A DNA stretch of 16,616 nt from an uncultured Mailhella sp. GTDB lineage: Bacteria; Desulfobacterota; Desulfovibrionia; Desulfovibrionales; Desulfovibrionaceae. Below, piece after piece: positions 1 through 8,400 of this stretch (positions are counted from its first letter, which is position 1; every line of letters starts with the position of its first letter). A program made the position numbers and the translations under genes. Under the pieces are notes generated by a model. It searched no databases. It saw only the letters and a list, made by a program, of their open reading frames with translations, and was not told where the DNA came from. Location: the NCBI GenBank assembly GCA_910577155.1, contig CAJTMS010000047.1, positions 1 through 16,616 of the forward strand. The letters are read 5' to 3'.

Positions 1-810
1 ATTCTTTAGTCCGGCTTTATCCAGCAAAAGTCCTGCACTGATTTTTTCTCCTATTTCGTTGCAGGGGTTTTTGAAGGCACATCCGGCTGTGAATGCTTGA
101 ATGGGCTGAGTATTTTTTTTGGTTTGATAATTTTTTTCCGTTGTTTCTTTGACAATTTTTTTATCAATAACCGGAAAAATAAAGTCAGCTCCTGTGATAA
201 TATAGTCCTGCAGCAGTGCATTATTATAGGTAAACTCAGCTTTTCTGTAGTTTAGCCGCATATTTTCTCTTGTCAGGTTTATGATTCCATATTTTTTATG
301 GAATAGTTCCACCCGCAAAAGAACATCATTAATTTCTGTCCGGTATGCCCCTGCATTCATGGCAATTGTTCCGCCCGCACGGCAGGGAATACCTACCAAT
401 CCCTCAAGCCCTGTCAATCCATTTTCTTTGCAGTACTGCAAAAGAGCCGGAATTTTAGAGCCTGCTCCAACGTGTAGTTTGACAAAATTCCTATGCTTTT
501 TTTCAAGGTAATTCAGCACAAGAGGCGGGAGCATATCTTTTTCTTCTGCAGCAAAAGGCGCAGGTATCAGTTCGTCTGTAATATCGATATCAAGAACACC
601 AAATGGCAATTCCCTGCACATGCTTTCATCTGCAATAAGAAGGTTGCTGCCGCCGCCCAAAATTTTAAAGGGAATTTTGAGCGTATCTTCAAATTCGGCA
701 AAATCCAGCAAATCCTGCTTAGATTTTATTTTGACATAATAGGGTGTTATGCCGCCTAAGCGGAGAGTGGTTTTATTTTTGAGAGATACATTGTGCTGAA
801 CTTGAAGCAT
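1..810 (-). CDS. murB: UDP-N-acetylenolpyruvoylglucosamine reductase MurB (3' end outside window)
   Basis: MurB is a cytoplasmic FAD enzyme that uses NADPH to reduce UDP-GlcNAc-enolpyruvate to UDP-MurNAc. The first 270 residues are readable without a stop and continue past the left edge. The family pattern is clear: TTLRLGG at 14-20, the FAD-binding stretch LGGGSNLLI at 51-59, GLTGLEGLVGIP at 131-142, MNAGAYR at 151-157, and the Tyr-Arg pair in LNYRKAEF (Y188, R189). In AGCAFKNP (242-249), the position of the catalytic proton-donating Ser (Ser229 in E. coli) is Cys244. A segment at about 68-108 looks longer than usual between the first FAD-binding part and the second. The C-terminal catalytic Glu region is not in the window. 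The ATG at 810-808 lies 3 bases after the murC stop, with a GGAA-type ribosome site inside the end of murC, so the two are coupled. Confidence 0.95.
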   Translation of the reverse strand, partial: MLQVQHNVSLKNKTTLRLGGITPYYVKIKSKQDLLDFAEFEDTLKIPFKILGGGSNLLIADESMCRELPFGVLDIDITDELIPAPFAAEEKDMLPPLVLNYLEKKHRNFVKLHVGAGSKIPALLQYCKENGLTGLEGLVGIPCRAGGTIAMNAGAYRTEINDVLLRVELFHKKYGIINLTRENMRLNYRKAEFTYNNALLQDYIITGADFIFPVIDKKIVKETTEKNYQTKKNTQPIQAFTAGCAFKNPCNEIGEKISAGLLLDKAGLKN

Positions 811-813
811 ATG

Positions 814-2217
814 TTATTTTTTTCCAATTTCTGCTAAAATTTTTGGAGCTAACTGCGTAATATTGCCTGCACCCTGCGTAATGACAATATCGCCAGCCTG
901 TAATTCTTTACAAAGTTCGTTGACAATTTCATCATTGCTTGCACAGGTCACAACAGAAAGTCTTGGGCAAATCTGACGGATACCATGGGCAAGGTTTTCG
1001 CTGTTTATGCCCGGAACGGGCTTTTCACTGGCGGGATAAATTTCTGCAAGGAATAATTTATCAACTCCGTCAAAGCAGCTGCAAAAATCCCCGAACAATG
1101 CTTCTGTGCGTGAGAAGCGGTGAGGTTGGAAAGCCATAATAATACGGCTGTCAGGGTAGGCTTGTTTTGCACATTTTATGGTCATCTTAATTTCCGTGGG
1201 GTGATGTCCGTAGTCATCTATCACAGTGATATTTTTTACTTTTCCTTTGAGCTCAAAACGCCGTCCAACGCCGGTAAATTCTTTTAATCCCTTGAGGCAT
1301 GCTTCTTGCGGGATTTCTGCTTCAATGCTGACGCCAATGGCAGCCAGAGCATTTAAAATATTATGCTTTCCCGGATGGTTAAGGGTTACCTCTCCCCAAA
1401 ATTCTTCTTCTACTTGTGCATTTTTCTTGGTAATTTTTCTGAATACTTTGAATGTATTGGTTGTACTGCTGTCGACAACTTCTGCCCGCAGCATATTATT
1501 TTCCCCAAAACCATAGGTAATAACGGGACGTTTGATATGGGGAAGTATTCTTTGTATGCCTTCATCATCGCCGCACACGATATTGACACCGTAAAAAGGT
1601 ACTTTATTCATAAAGGAAATAAAGGCATTATCTATATTTTCCTGACTGCCGTAATGGTCGATATGGTCATAATCGATATTGGTAACAACGTTGATGATAG
1701 GGAAAAGATAGAGGAAGGAACCGTCAGATTCATCAGCTTCTGCAATAAGGTAATTTCCTTTGCCCAGTCTTGCGTTGGTGCCATAGGCATTGAGGAGCCC
1801 GCCGATAATGACGGTAGCATCCAGATCTGCGGCGTCAAAAATAGAAGCAGTCAGTGATGTGGTGGTTGTTTTTCCATGGGTTCCGGCAATGGCAATACCG
1901 GAACGTAAACGCATCAGCTCTGCAAGCATTTCTGCACGGGCAATAACGGGAATATTCCGTTTTTTTGCGGCAATAATTTCGGGATTATCGTCTTTAATGG
2001 CTGTGGAACGAACAACAACTTGAGGATTTTTTACATGTTCTTCGGCATGTCCAAGGAAAATTTCAGCGCCAAGATTTTTCAGCCTTTGTACCGTACCGCC
2101 TTCGCTCATATCAGAACCTGTGACAGTGTAGCCGAGGTTTAACAAAACTTCAGCAATGCCGCTCATGCCGCTGCCGCCTATTCCAATCATATGTATCGCA
2201 CGGATTTTACTGTTCAT
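814..2217 (-). CDS. murC: UDP-N-acetylmuramate--L-alanine ligase MurC
   Basis: MurC is the cytoplasmic ATP-dependent ligase that adds L-Ala to UDP-MurNAc, the first peptide step. The 467 residues match the usual family length. The N-terminal Rossmann domain starts with HMIGIGGSGMSGIAEVL (about 9-25) and TGSD (33-36). The ATP P-loop is AGTHGKTTTTSL (111-122). The central domain has EADESDGSF (160-168) and NIDYDHIDHYG (180-190), and the ATP-site motif NHPGKHNILNALAAIG is at 280-295. The C-terminal domain has DDYGHHPTEI (334-343) and QPHRFSRT (364-371). It starts 11 bases after the murG stop and ends 3 bases before murB. The ribosome site AAGAGAC upstream of the ATG is modest, so read-through from murG may contribute to its translation. 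Confidence 0.98.
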   Translation of the reverse strand: MNSKIRAIHMIGIGGSGMSGIAEVLLNLGYTVTGSDMSEGGTVQRLKNLGAEIFLGHAEEHVKNPQVVVRSTAIKDDNPEIIAAKKRNIPVIARAEMLAELMRLRSGIAIAGTHGKTTTTSLTASIFDAADLDATVIIGGLLNAYGTNARLGKGNYLIAEADESDGSFLYLFPIINVVTNIDYDHIDHYGSQENIDNAFISFMNKVPFYGVNIVCGDDEGIQRILPHIKRPVITYGFGENNMLRAEVVDSSTTNTFKVFRKITKKNAQVEEEFWGEVTLNHPGKHNILNALAAIGVSIEAEIPQEACLKGLKEFTGVGRRFELKGKVKNITVIDDYGHHPTEIKMTIKCAKQAYPDSRIIMAFQPHRFSRTEALFGDFCSCFDGVDKLFLAEIYPASEKPVPGINSENLAHGIRQICPRLSVVTCASNDEIVNELCKELQAGDIVITQGAGNITQLAPKILAEIGKK

Positions 2218-2228
2218 ATCTGTCTCTT

Positions 2229-3320
2229 TTATCTCTGTTTTTGTATAAGTTTATCAAGTTCCCTAACAACCTTGCCGGCTGCATCTTTTTGGGCAAGTTT
2301 TCCGATATTTTCAGCCATTTCTACCAATTCTTTTTTATTTTGCAAAATGGAAAGGATAATTTCATCCATCGGGTATTTTTTAATTTCACTTTCCTGTATC
2401 ATCATTCCCCCGTGGTGATGTACAATGGTTTGGGCATTGGCTGTCTGGTGATCACCGGCGGCATAGGGAAAAGGAATAAACAAAGCGGGGGTTTTGGTTG
2501 CGGTGAGCTCTGCAATGCTGGTTGCACCGGCTCGGCAAAGGGCAAAGTCAGCTTTTGCATAAACCTCTGCCATGTTGTCAATGAAGGGAAAAAGCATGGT
2601 ATCAATTTCTTCTTTGCTGTAGCCATGACTTTTGTAAGCTTCAACCATACGAGGATAATCCTTTTCTCCGCATTGATGAATACTTTGAATGCGGTTGTCA
2701 CGCAAAATGCTGAGAAGCTGCACTGCAACGGAGTTTATGGCGACAGCACCAAGGCTTCCTCCCATGATAAGCAGTTCGGTATATTCTTTTTTTTCTTTCA
2801 CAACATTGGCAATATCATGCCGAATGGGGTTGCCTGTCAGAACACATTTTTTAGGATTAAACTGTTTTTTTGTATCCGGAAGGGAAAGGCAGACGGTGTT
2901 TACAAATTTTGCAAGGATAGTATTGGCAAGTCCTGCAACAGCATTTTGCTCATGTATCATGGTGGGAATACGGCGGAGCTTTGCAGCAGCGAGCACGGCA
3001 AAACAGGCATAACCTCCAAAACCAATGACTGCATCGGTTTGATGTCTGCCTAAAAATCGATAACTTTCCAGAATTGCTTTTAACATAGCAAAAAGCGCAG
3101 AAATAGCTTTAAACCCCCGTCCTTTTATGCCCCGTACATTTAATCCGTAAAAATCCAGTCCGTTCTTTTGGCAAAGGTCTTTTTCTTTTCCGTATAAAGA
3201 ACCCACAAAAAGAACGTGAGCATTCGGATATTGCTTTTTTATTTCATCAGCAACAGCAAGGGCAGGAAAGATATGACCGCCTGTTCCGCCTGTTGAAACA
3301 ATAATGCTGAGCGTATTCAT
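2229..3320 (-). CDS. murG: Lipid II synthase MurG (GlcNAc transferase)
   Basis: MurG is a GT-B glycosyltransferase on the inner face of the cytoplasmic membrane. It transfers GlcNAc from UDP-GlcNAc to lipid I, giving lipid II. The 363 residues are normal for the family. The N-terminal glycine-rich loop is STGGTGGHIFPALA (9-22), the second G-loop is GFGGY (100-104), and HEQN is at 123-126. The C-terminal donor-binding domain has LTGNPIR (161-167), IMGGSLGA (185-192), and CRAGATSIAELTA (262-274) with the UDP-binding Glu at 271, followed by DHQTANA (290-296). Its ATG shares one base with the stop of ftsW (TGATG), a classic coupling arrangement that ties lipid II synthesis to the septal glycosyltransferase. 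Confidence 0.98.
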   Translation of the reverse strand: MNTLSIIVSTGGTGGHIFPALAVADEIKKQYPNAHVLFVGSLYGKEKDLCQKNGLDFYGLNVRGIKGRGFKAISALFAMLKAILESYRFLGRHQTDAVIGFGGYACFAVLAAAKLRRIPTMIHEQNAVAGLANTILAKFVNTVCLSLPDTKKQFNPKKCVLTGNPIRHDIANVVKEKKEYTELLIMGGSLGAVAINSVAVQLLSILRDNRIQSIHQCGEKDYPRMVEAYKSHGYSKEEIDTMLFPFIDNMAEVYAKADFALCRAGATSIAELTATKTPALFIPFPYAAGDHQTANAQTIVHHHGGMMIQESEIKKYPMDEIILSILQNKKELVEMAENIGKLAQKDAAGKVVRELDKLIQKQR

Positions 3321-4531
3321 CAGGCATACTCCTCATAGGTTTTAGGGGTTTTAGGCAAAACGGTATTTTGCATTTTTTTGGGAGAAGTTTTGCTTTCAAA
3401 ACTGACAGTACGGGAATAATTGAGAAGAAGCCCAATACAAATTAAAGACGCAATCATGGAACTGCCACCGTAACTTAAAAGAGGCATGGCAACGCCCTTT
3501 GGAGGAACCATACCCATAATAACGGCAAGATTGAGAGTTGCCCCCAAGGCAATAATAAGGCTGAGCCCAAAGGAAGTGAGTTTATCCCGCAATTCTTTTT
3601 GCCCGATAATAATTCTGTAACAGCGGGCAAAAATAATCATAAATAAGCTCATCATAATGGTAATGCCGAGAAGTCCGAGTTCTTCGCCGATGACAGAAAC
3701 AATAAAGTCGTTATGGGCTTCCGGCAAATAGAGGAGTTTCTGACGTCCGTTGCCCATGCCCACGCCTAAGAAACTTCCTTCTGCAAGGGCGTAAAATGAT
3801 TGAACAAGCTGATAGCCCGTGCCTTGAGCATCTTTGAATGGGTCAATGAATGCAAGCAGTCTGCGCATACGATAGGGAGAATTCATAACCAGACTGACTG
3901 CAAGTGTTATCATCATGCTGAAGGAAAGAGCGAGATAAATAAAACGTGTTCTGCCTGCAAGGCAAAGGAAAAAGAGAATTGCCAGCAAAATAATGGCTGC
4001 ACCGAAATCCGGCTGCAATAAAAGCAGTAAACACAAAATACCTGTTATGGCAAAAGGAGGAATAATACCCTTGCTGAAGGTACGCCCTAAATGCTGGTGT
4101 GTGCCCAGAAAATAGGACAGATAAAGCACAAGGGCAATTCGTGCAAATTCCATGGGTTGTATGGAAAAACCAAAAAACGGAAGCCAGCGGCTTGCTCCAT
4201 TGACGTTAATGCCAAGAGGGGTAAGGGTCAGCAAAAGAAGAAATATCGTTACGCTGACAGCAACATAGTGAATGGAGTTGATAAATTTTCTTGGAAGATA
4301 GATACAAATAATCATAGCAGTAAACCCAAGAATAACAAAGGCAAACTGTTTTTTGAAAAAATAGTATTTATCGTGAAAATCCCGTTCACCGACAACACTG
4401 CCGGCGCTTAATACCATAAGCAGACCAAGGCTTAATACGATAAGCACACATGCTAAAAGCCACCAGTCAATGCCGTGAAATTCCGTATGCTGTCCTGATT
4501 TTTTCTTACTGATTTTATTTGTATTTATCAT
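3320..4531 (-). CDS. ftsW: Septal peptidoglycan glycosyltransferase FtsW
   Basis: FtsW is a SEDS-family integral membrane protein that polymerises lipid II into glycan strands at the division site, together with its cognate class B PBP (FtsI, also in this cluster). The 403 residues hold about ten hydrophobic segments starting near 23. The family signature is strong: a large loop with GTGYQLVQSFYALAEG (237-252), GVGMGNGRQKLLYLPEAHND (256-275) and GEELGLLG (282-289), then PPKGVAMPLLSYGGSS (343-358) near the C-terminus. D275 corresponds to the essential Asp described for RodA/FtsW. The N-terminus (1-20) and the last 30 residues are polar, lysine-rich cytoplasmic tails. The ATG at 4531 has a GGAA ribosome site about nine bases upstream. 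The gene follows murD after 37 bases, the longest gap inside the cluster, in which I see no distinct signal. Confidence 0.97.
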   Translation of the reverse strand: MINTNKISKKKSGQHTEFHGIDWWLLACVLIVLSLGLLMVLSAGSVVGERDFHDKYYFFKKQFAFVILGFTAMIICIYLPRKFINSIHYVAVSVTIFLLLLTLTPLGINVNGASRWLPFFGFSIQPMEFARIALVLYLSYFLGTHQHLGRTFSKGIIPPFAITGILCLLLLLQPDFGAAIILLAILFFLCLAGRTRFIYLALSFSMMITLAVSLVMNSPYRMRRLLAFIDPFKDAQGTGYQLVQSFYALAEGSFLGVGMGNGRQKLLYLPEAHNDFIVSVIGEELGLLGITIMMSLFMIIFARCYRIIIGQKELRDKLTSFGLSLIIALGATLNLAVIMGMVPPKGVAMPLLSYGGSSMIASLICIGLLLNYSRTVSFESKTSPKKMQNTVLPKTPKTYEEYA

Positions 4532-4568
4532 AAAGAGTTCCGGTTAGTTGATACGGTTTGCCCAAATA

Positions 4569-5894
4569 CTATTGCAAAGCAAGAACCGTGTTTTTGAAAT
4601 CGTTTCCCCGTGCAATATAATTGCTGTACTGGTCAAAACTTGAGGTTGCAGGTGCAAGCAAAATGGCATCGCCTTTCCTTGCCATTGCCTGAGCACGATG
4701 GATTGCGTCACACATTTTTTCATCATAGGAAAGAGAAAGGTGATTTTTCCATGCGCTTTCAAAATGTTCTCGGCTGCCGCCATAAAGGGCAACATGCTTT
4801 ACATTTTTTTGCAGAAGAGGAATGAGGCTGTCCAAATCTCCACCTTTAAATTTACCTCCGGCAAGCAAAATAATGGGGTGCCCCGCTTCACTGACAGCTT
4901 TGACTGCCACTTCCAATGCAGAAACAGTGGTACATTTTGTATCGTTGATATAGGAAACACCGTTCAGTTCACGGATAAATTCCAGCCTGTTTTCCATGGG
5001 AGCCATTTTTTCCATGGCTTTTTGGGCATTTTCAAAACTGACATCAAAAAGCCTGCAGGCTTGCCATGCAGCTTCCGCATTGCTTTGGTTATGCTGCCCC
5101 AGTAATGTTGTGTTGGGGAAATTTTTTGCTTTTTCATCAAAAATAACGGTTTTTGCTTTGAAGTGATAGTCCTTGGAGAGGTGAGCGAGGTCAGCACTTA
5201 AAATGGCAAAATCCTTGTCAGTCTGATGAGCAAAAAGCTGCATTTTTGCGTCGATATATTCCTGCATGTCCTTGTGATAATCCAAATGATTGGCAGAAAT
5301 GTTCAGACAAATACCCACATGGACAGGCAAGGCATTGCAGGTTTGCAGCTGGAAACTGGAAAGCTCCAAAACCAGCACATCAGCTTTGGGGTTTTGCGGA
5401 TTTTCTAAGCGTTCCAATGCATATTCTGAAAGGGGAGTACCGATATTTCCGCCGGTAAAAACAAATATGCCTTGTTCTTTCAGCATGGCGGAACAAATGC
5501 TGGTTGTTGTGGTTTTGCCGCTTGTGCCGGTAATACCCAAAATGGGCACGTTTTCACAGAAAAGATAAGCAAGTTCTGTTTCGGAAACCGCAAGAGCCTT
5601 TTCAGGTAAAAATGCTTTAAACTGGGCAATGGCAGCACCCGGGCTTGGAATAAAAATATCGCAGCCCTCAAAAGTTTCTTGTTTATGTTCGCCAAAAAAG
5701 CAGGGAATTTGCTGTTCAGTAAGAAAAGCCTTAAATTCAGGCAAAAGTTTTTCTTCGTTTTTTTCATGAAAAACAAGAGAGGCGCCGTATTTGCAGAGGA
5801 GTTTAATCACAGCACGGCCGGAAGCACCGCCGCCGACAACGTGGACTATGGCGTGATTATCCAATTTTTTTTGTATATCAGCTAGTGTTATCAT
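4569..5894 (-). CDS. murD: UDP-N-acetylmuramoyl-L-alanine--D-glutamate ligase MurD
   Basis: MurD adds D-Glu to UDP-MurNAc-L-Ala in the cytoplasm using ATP. The 441 residues fit the family. The N-terminal domain begins with VVGGGASGRAVIKLL (19-33), which binds the UDP moiety. The P-loop is GITGTSGKTTTTSIC (120-134). ELSSFQL is at 177-183, and NISANHLDYHKDMQEYIDAK (198-217) ends in the Lys that is carbamylated in characterised MurD. GQHNQSNAEAAW (266-277) closes the central domain. The C-terminal domain has NDTKCTT (317-323), matching the usual NDSKATN, then LLAGGKFKGGD (343-353) and SSFDQYSNY (418-426). It sits 9 bases after mraY, with a good AGGAAA ribosome site upstream of the ATG. Confidence 0.97.
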   Translation of the reverse strand: MITLADIQKKLDNHAIVHVVGGGASGRAVIKLLCKYGASLVFHEKNEEKLLPEFKAFLTEQQIPCFFGEHKQETFEGCDIFIPSPGAAIAQFKAFLPEKALAVSETELAYLFCENVPILGITGTSGKTTTTSICSAMLKEQGIFVFTGGNIGTPLSEYALERLENPQNPKADVLVLELSSFQLQTCNALPVHVGICLNISANHLDYHKDMQEYIDAKMQLFAHQTDKDFAILSADLAHLSKDYHFKAKTVIFDEKAKNFPNTTLLGQHNQSNAEAAWQACRLFDVSFENAQKAMEKMAPMENRLEFIRELNGVSYINDTKCTTVSALEVAVKAVSEAGHPIILLAGGKFKGGDLDSLIPLLQKNVKHVALYGGSREHFESAWKNHLSLSYDEKMCDAIHRAQAMARKGDAILLAPATSSFDQYSNYIARGNDFKNTVLALQ

Positions 5895-5903
5895 ACGAAT
5901 TTC

Positions 5904-6980
5904 CTATCGAATTTTGAGAACACTCAAAGACATGAGTGCAAATAAAACAGAGATAATCCAAAAACGGACGATAATTTTTGATTCTGTCCAGCCCTTGAGC
6001 TCAAAGTGGTGATGAAGCGGAGCCATTTTGAAAAGACGTTTTCCGCCGGTGTATTTGAAATAGGCAACTTGCAGGGTTACGCTCAGTGTTTCAATGACAA
6101 ATAAGCCCCCGGCAAGAATGAGTATGATTTCCTGCTTTGCGAGAATGGCTAAAAATCCAATGACACCGCCAAGGCTGAGGGAACCCACATCGCCCATAAA
6201 CACCTGAGCAGGCTGTGCGTTGTACCATAAAAAACCTAAGCCTGCTCCCATAAGTGCTCCGCAAAAAACAACCACTTCGCTTACTCCGGGAACAAAGGCG
6301 ACTTGTAAATAACCGGCAAAATTTGCGTGTCCTGCCACATAGAGGAAAACTGCATATACGCCCGTGCAGATAACAACAGGAAGAATCGCCAGTCCGTCCA
6401 AACCGTCTGTCAGGTTGACGGCATTGGAAGAACTGACAAGGACAATGACAGCAAAAACAATATAAAATATGCCTAAATCAGGCACAAACTGTTTGAAAAA
6501 GGGGATGGATAAAAAGGTTGGATAGCCTGAAAAGTTTAGCATCAGAATGAGGGAGATACTTGCGATAATAAGCTGTTCCAAAAATTTTGTTCTTGCTTTA
6601 ATGCCTAAGTTCTTGTGATGTTTGATTTTACACATATCGTCCACAAAACCGATAAAGCCAAACCCAATAAAAACAAAAAGCGTAAGCCAAATATAATGAT
6701 TGGTTAAATCAGCAAAAAACAGGGTAGACAAAAGCGTGCCGAAGATAATGAGTATACCCCCCATGGTGGGCGTTCCTGCCTTTTTTTGGTGAACAACAAC
6801 GTCTTCATGGATTTGCTGTCCGAATTTGAGCTTATGCAGAATACGGATAAAAAACGGTCCCACTAAAATAGTGAGGATAAGCGCAAAAAACATAGCCCCG
6901 AGCGTACGCGTACTGATGTAGCGCAGCAGGTTGAAAAATGAAAAATAGTCGGTCAGCGGTACAAGAAAATTATAAAGCAT
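5904..6980 (-). CDS. mraY: Phospho-N-acetylmuramoyl-pentapeptide-transferase MraY
   Basis: MraY is the polytopic membrane enzyme that transfers phospho-MurNAc-pentapeptide from UDP to undecaprenyl phosphate, making lipid I. The 358 residues are close to the E. coli length, and ten or so hydrophobic helices are evident. Signature motifs are AGTPTMGG (68-75), GFVDDMCK (111-118) with the paired Asp 114/115, NAVNLTDGLDGLA (186-198), FMGDVGSLSLGG (261-272) with the Mg-binding Asp 264, and PLHHHFELKGW (321-331) with the triple His. The gene begins inside the end of murF with an 11-base overlap, so translation is probably coupled. A GGAG ribosome site lies in the murF end just upstream. Confidence 0.98.
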   Translation of the reverse strand: MLYNFLVPLTDYFSFFNLLRYISTRTLGAMFFALILTILVGPFFIRILHKLKFGQQIHEDVVVHQKKAGTPTMGGILIIFGTLLSTLFFADLTNHYIWLTLFVFIGFGFIGFVDDMCKIKHHKNLGIKARTKFLEQLIIASISLILMLNFSGYPTFLSIPFFKQFVPDLGIFYIVFAVIVLVSSSNAVNLTDGLDGLAILPVVICTGVYAVFLYVAGHANFAGYLQVAFVPGVSEVVVFCGALMGAGLGFLWYNAQPAQVFMGDVGSLSLGGVIGFLAILAKQEIILILAGGLFVIETLSVTLQVAYFKYTGGKRLFKMAPLHHHFELKGWTESKIIVRFWIISVLFALMSLSVLKIR

Positions 6981-8400
6981 TGCATTGCTCCATAAAGGCT
7001 TTTACATATTCTTCCAAATGGTTAAAACGTGATCCTTTGAATACGATGAGATGTTTTTCATGCCTGAGGGGAAGATTGCTGACGTCTTTAATAAATTCTT
7101 CTGTATTTTCAACAGGTTTGAAAATACCTGCATAGTTTTTACCAGCTAATCCTTTTTGTACCGCCTTTGCTGCAGAACCTTTGAAATAAACAGCAAGGGG
7201 ATTATTTTCGGCAATAATTTCTCCAAGGCTGATATGCTCTTGCTCGGCAAGTTCCCCCAATTCTCCCATTTCGCCGAGCATGAGGATAAAGTCCTGATTT
7301 TTAGCCAGTTCATGGGCAGATTCAATCATGCGTGCAGTGGAAAGGGGATTTGCATTATACGTGTCATCAATAATAGTCCACGCCTTATAGCTGTGTTTAT
7401 TAAAACGCATTTGCGGAGCCTGCACGGTTTTCATGGCTTTTTGGATTTGCTCAATGCTAAAGCCAAGTTCCAGAGCAAGACCTGCTGCTGCAATGCAGTT
7501 TTCTGCTCCGTATTCACCCACGTAAATGCTTTCCGCTTCAAATTCTTCCGCAGGTGTTTTGAGGAGATATTTTCCAAAGCCTTCGTCCGTGACGCCAAGA
7601 TATCTGCCCCGATAGGGAATTTTTTTAGACGAAGTGCTAAAAAATTTTGTATTTTCTTTATTATAATAAGCATGAACAAAAAGATCCGGATAATCGCCGC
7701 TCACATAGGCAGAACCGTCCTTGGGCAGGAAATTTAAAAGCTGTGCCTTGTAATAGGCAACGCCCATATCGCCCAGACCTTCCGTATGCCCGCTGGCAGC
7801 GTTCAAAATTATTGCCATATCGGGCCATAAAATTCTGCCTAGCTCGTCCATGTCTTGTGTATGACTGATACCCAGCTCAAAAACCCAGTATTTTTCCTCA
7901 CCCGTTGCGTTGAGAACGGAAACAGGCATGCCTATCTGCGTATTATAATTGAGGGGATTTTTTGCCACTTTGCTTTCATTGAAAGATAAATCCTTTTCCA
8001 TACTCAAAATATGAGCAAGCAGCTCTTTGACCGATGTCTTTCCTGCTGTGCCTGTGATGGCGATAACTTTTTTGCTTTTATCTTCTCCAAAACGCATGCG
8101 GGCATATTTTGCAAGAAGCCCAAGGGCTTTGACACTGTTTTCCACCAGTAAAACAGGAACGGGAGGATTGCCTTCAAAAGGATTTCTTTCCGCCAGAATA
8201 ACACTTGCACCGCGCTCAACCGCATCTTTTGCAAAATTGTGTCCGTCGTTATGCTCGCCTTTTATGCACACGAAAAGATTATTCTTTTTGACAAGCCTGT
8301 TGTCAGAGGCAGCACCGTCAAAGAATACGTCATCACAGTTTTTTTCATAGCAAAGTGCAGCGCTGCAATTCTCGATAGCTTCAGAAAGTTTTATTTGCAT
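6970..8400 (-). CDS. murF: UDP-MurNAc-tripeptide--D-alanyl-D-alanine ligase MurF
   Basis: MurF attaches the D-Ala-D-Ala dipeptide to complete UDP-MurNAc-pentapeptide, using ATP in the cytoplasm. The 476 residues are typical. The P-loop is AITGTAGKTSVKELL (114-128). NPLNYNTQIGMPVSVLN (148-164) is the MurF-specific segment, followed by FELGISHTQDMDEL (174-187). The C-terminal domain has IIDDTYNANPLSTARMIES (343-361), LMLGEMGELG (373-382) and FKGSR (454-458). The N-terminal domain holds a matching LFVCIKGEHNDGHNFA (42-57). Its ATG lies inside the end of murE with a 10-base overlap and has a GGAAG ribosome site. Its own end overlaps mraY. No D-Ala-D-Ala ligase (ddl) gene is in the window, so the dipeptide must be supplied from elsewhere. 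Confidence 0.97.
   Translation of the reverse strand: MQIKLSEAIENCSAALCYEKNCDDVFFDGAASDNRLVKKNNLFVCIKGEHNDGHNFAKDAVERGASVILAERNPFEGNPPVPVLLVENSVKALGLLAKYARMRFGEDKSKKVIAITGTAGKTSVKELLAHILSMEKDLSFNESKVAKNPLNYNTQIGMPVSVLNATGEEKYWVFELGISHTQDMDELGRILWPDMAIILNAASGHTEGLGDMGVAYYKAQLLNFLPKDGSAYVSGDYPDLFVHAYYNKENTKFFSTSSKKIPYRGRYLGVTDEGFGKYLLKTPAEEFEAESIYVGEYGAENCIAAAGLALELGFSIEQIQKAMKTVQAPQMRFNKHSYKAWTIIDDTYNANPLSTARMIESAHELAKNQDFILMLGEMGELGELAEQEHISLGEIIAENNPLAVYFKGSAAKAVQKGLAGKNYAGIFKPVENTEEFIKDVSNLPLRHEKHLIVFKGSRFNHLEEYVKAFMEQCNAL

Noticed and set aside
1363..1857. Plus-strand open frame (164 codons) opposite murC
   Set aside because: It is antisense to conserved MurC motifs, with no ribosome site or family resemblance.
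2241..3053. Long plus-strand open frame (270 codons) opposite murG
   Set aside because: It is fully antisense to a clear murG and reads as a low-complexity, Cys- and Phe-rich protein with no recognisable motif: a shadow of the codon bias of murG.
7156..7737. Plus-strand open frame (193 codons) opposite murF
   Set aside because: It is antisense to the conserved C-terminal half of MurF, and its translation shows no domain.
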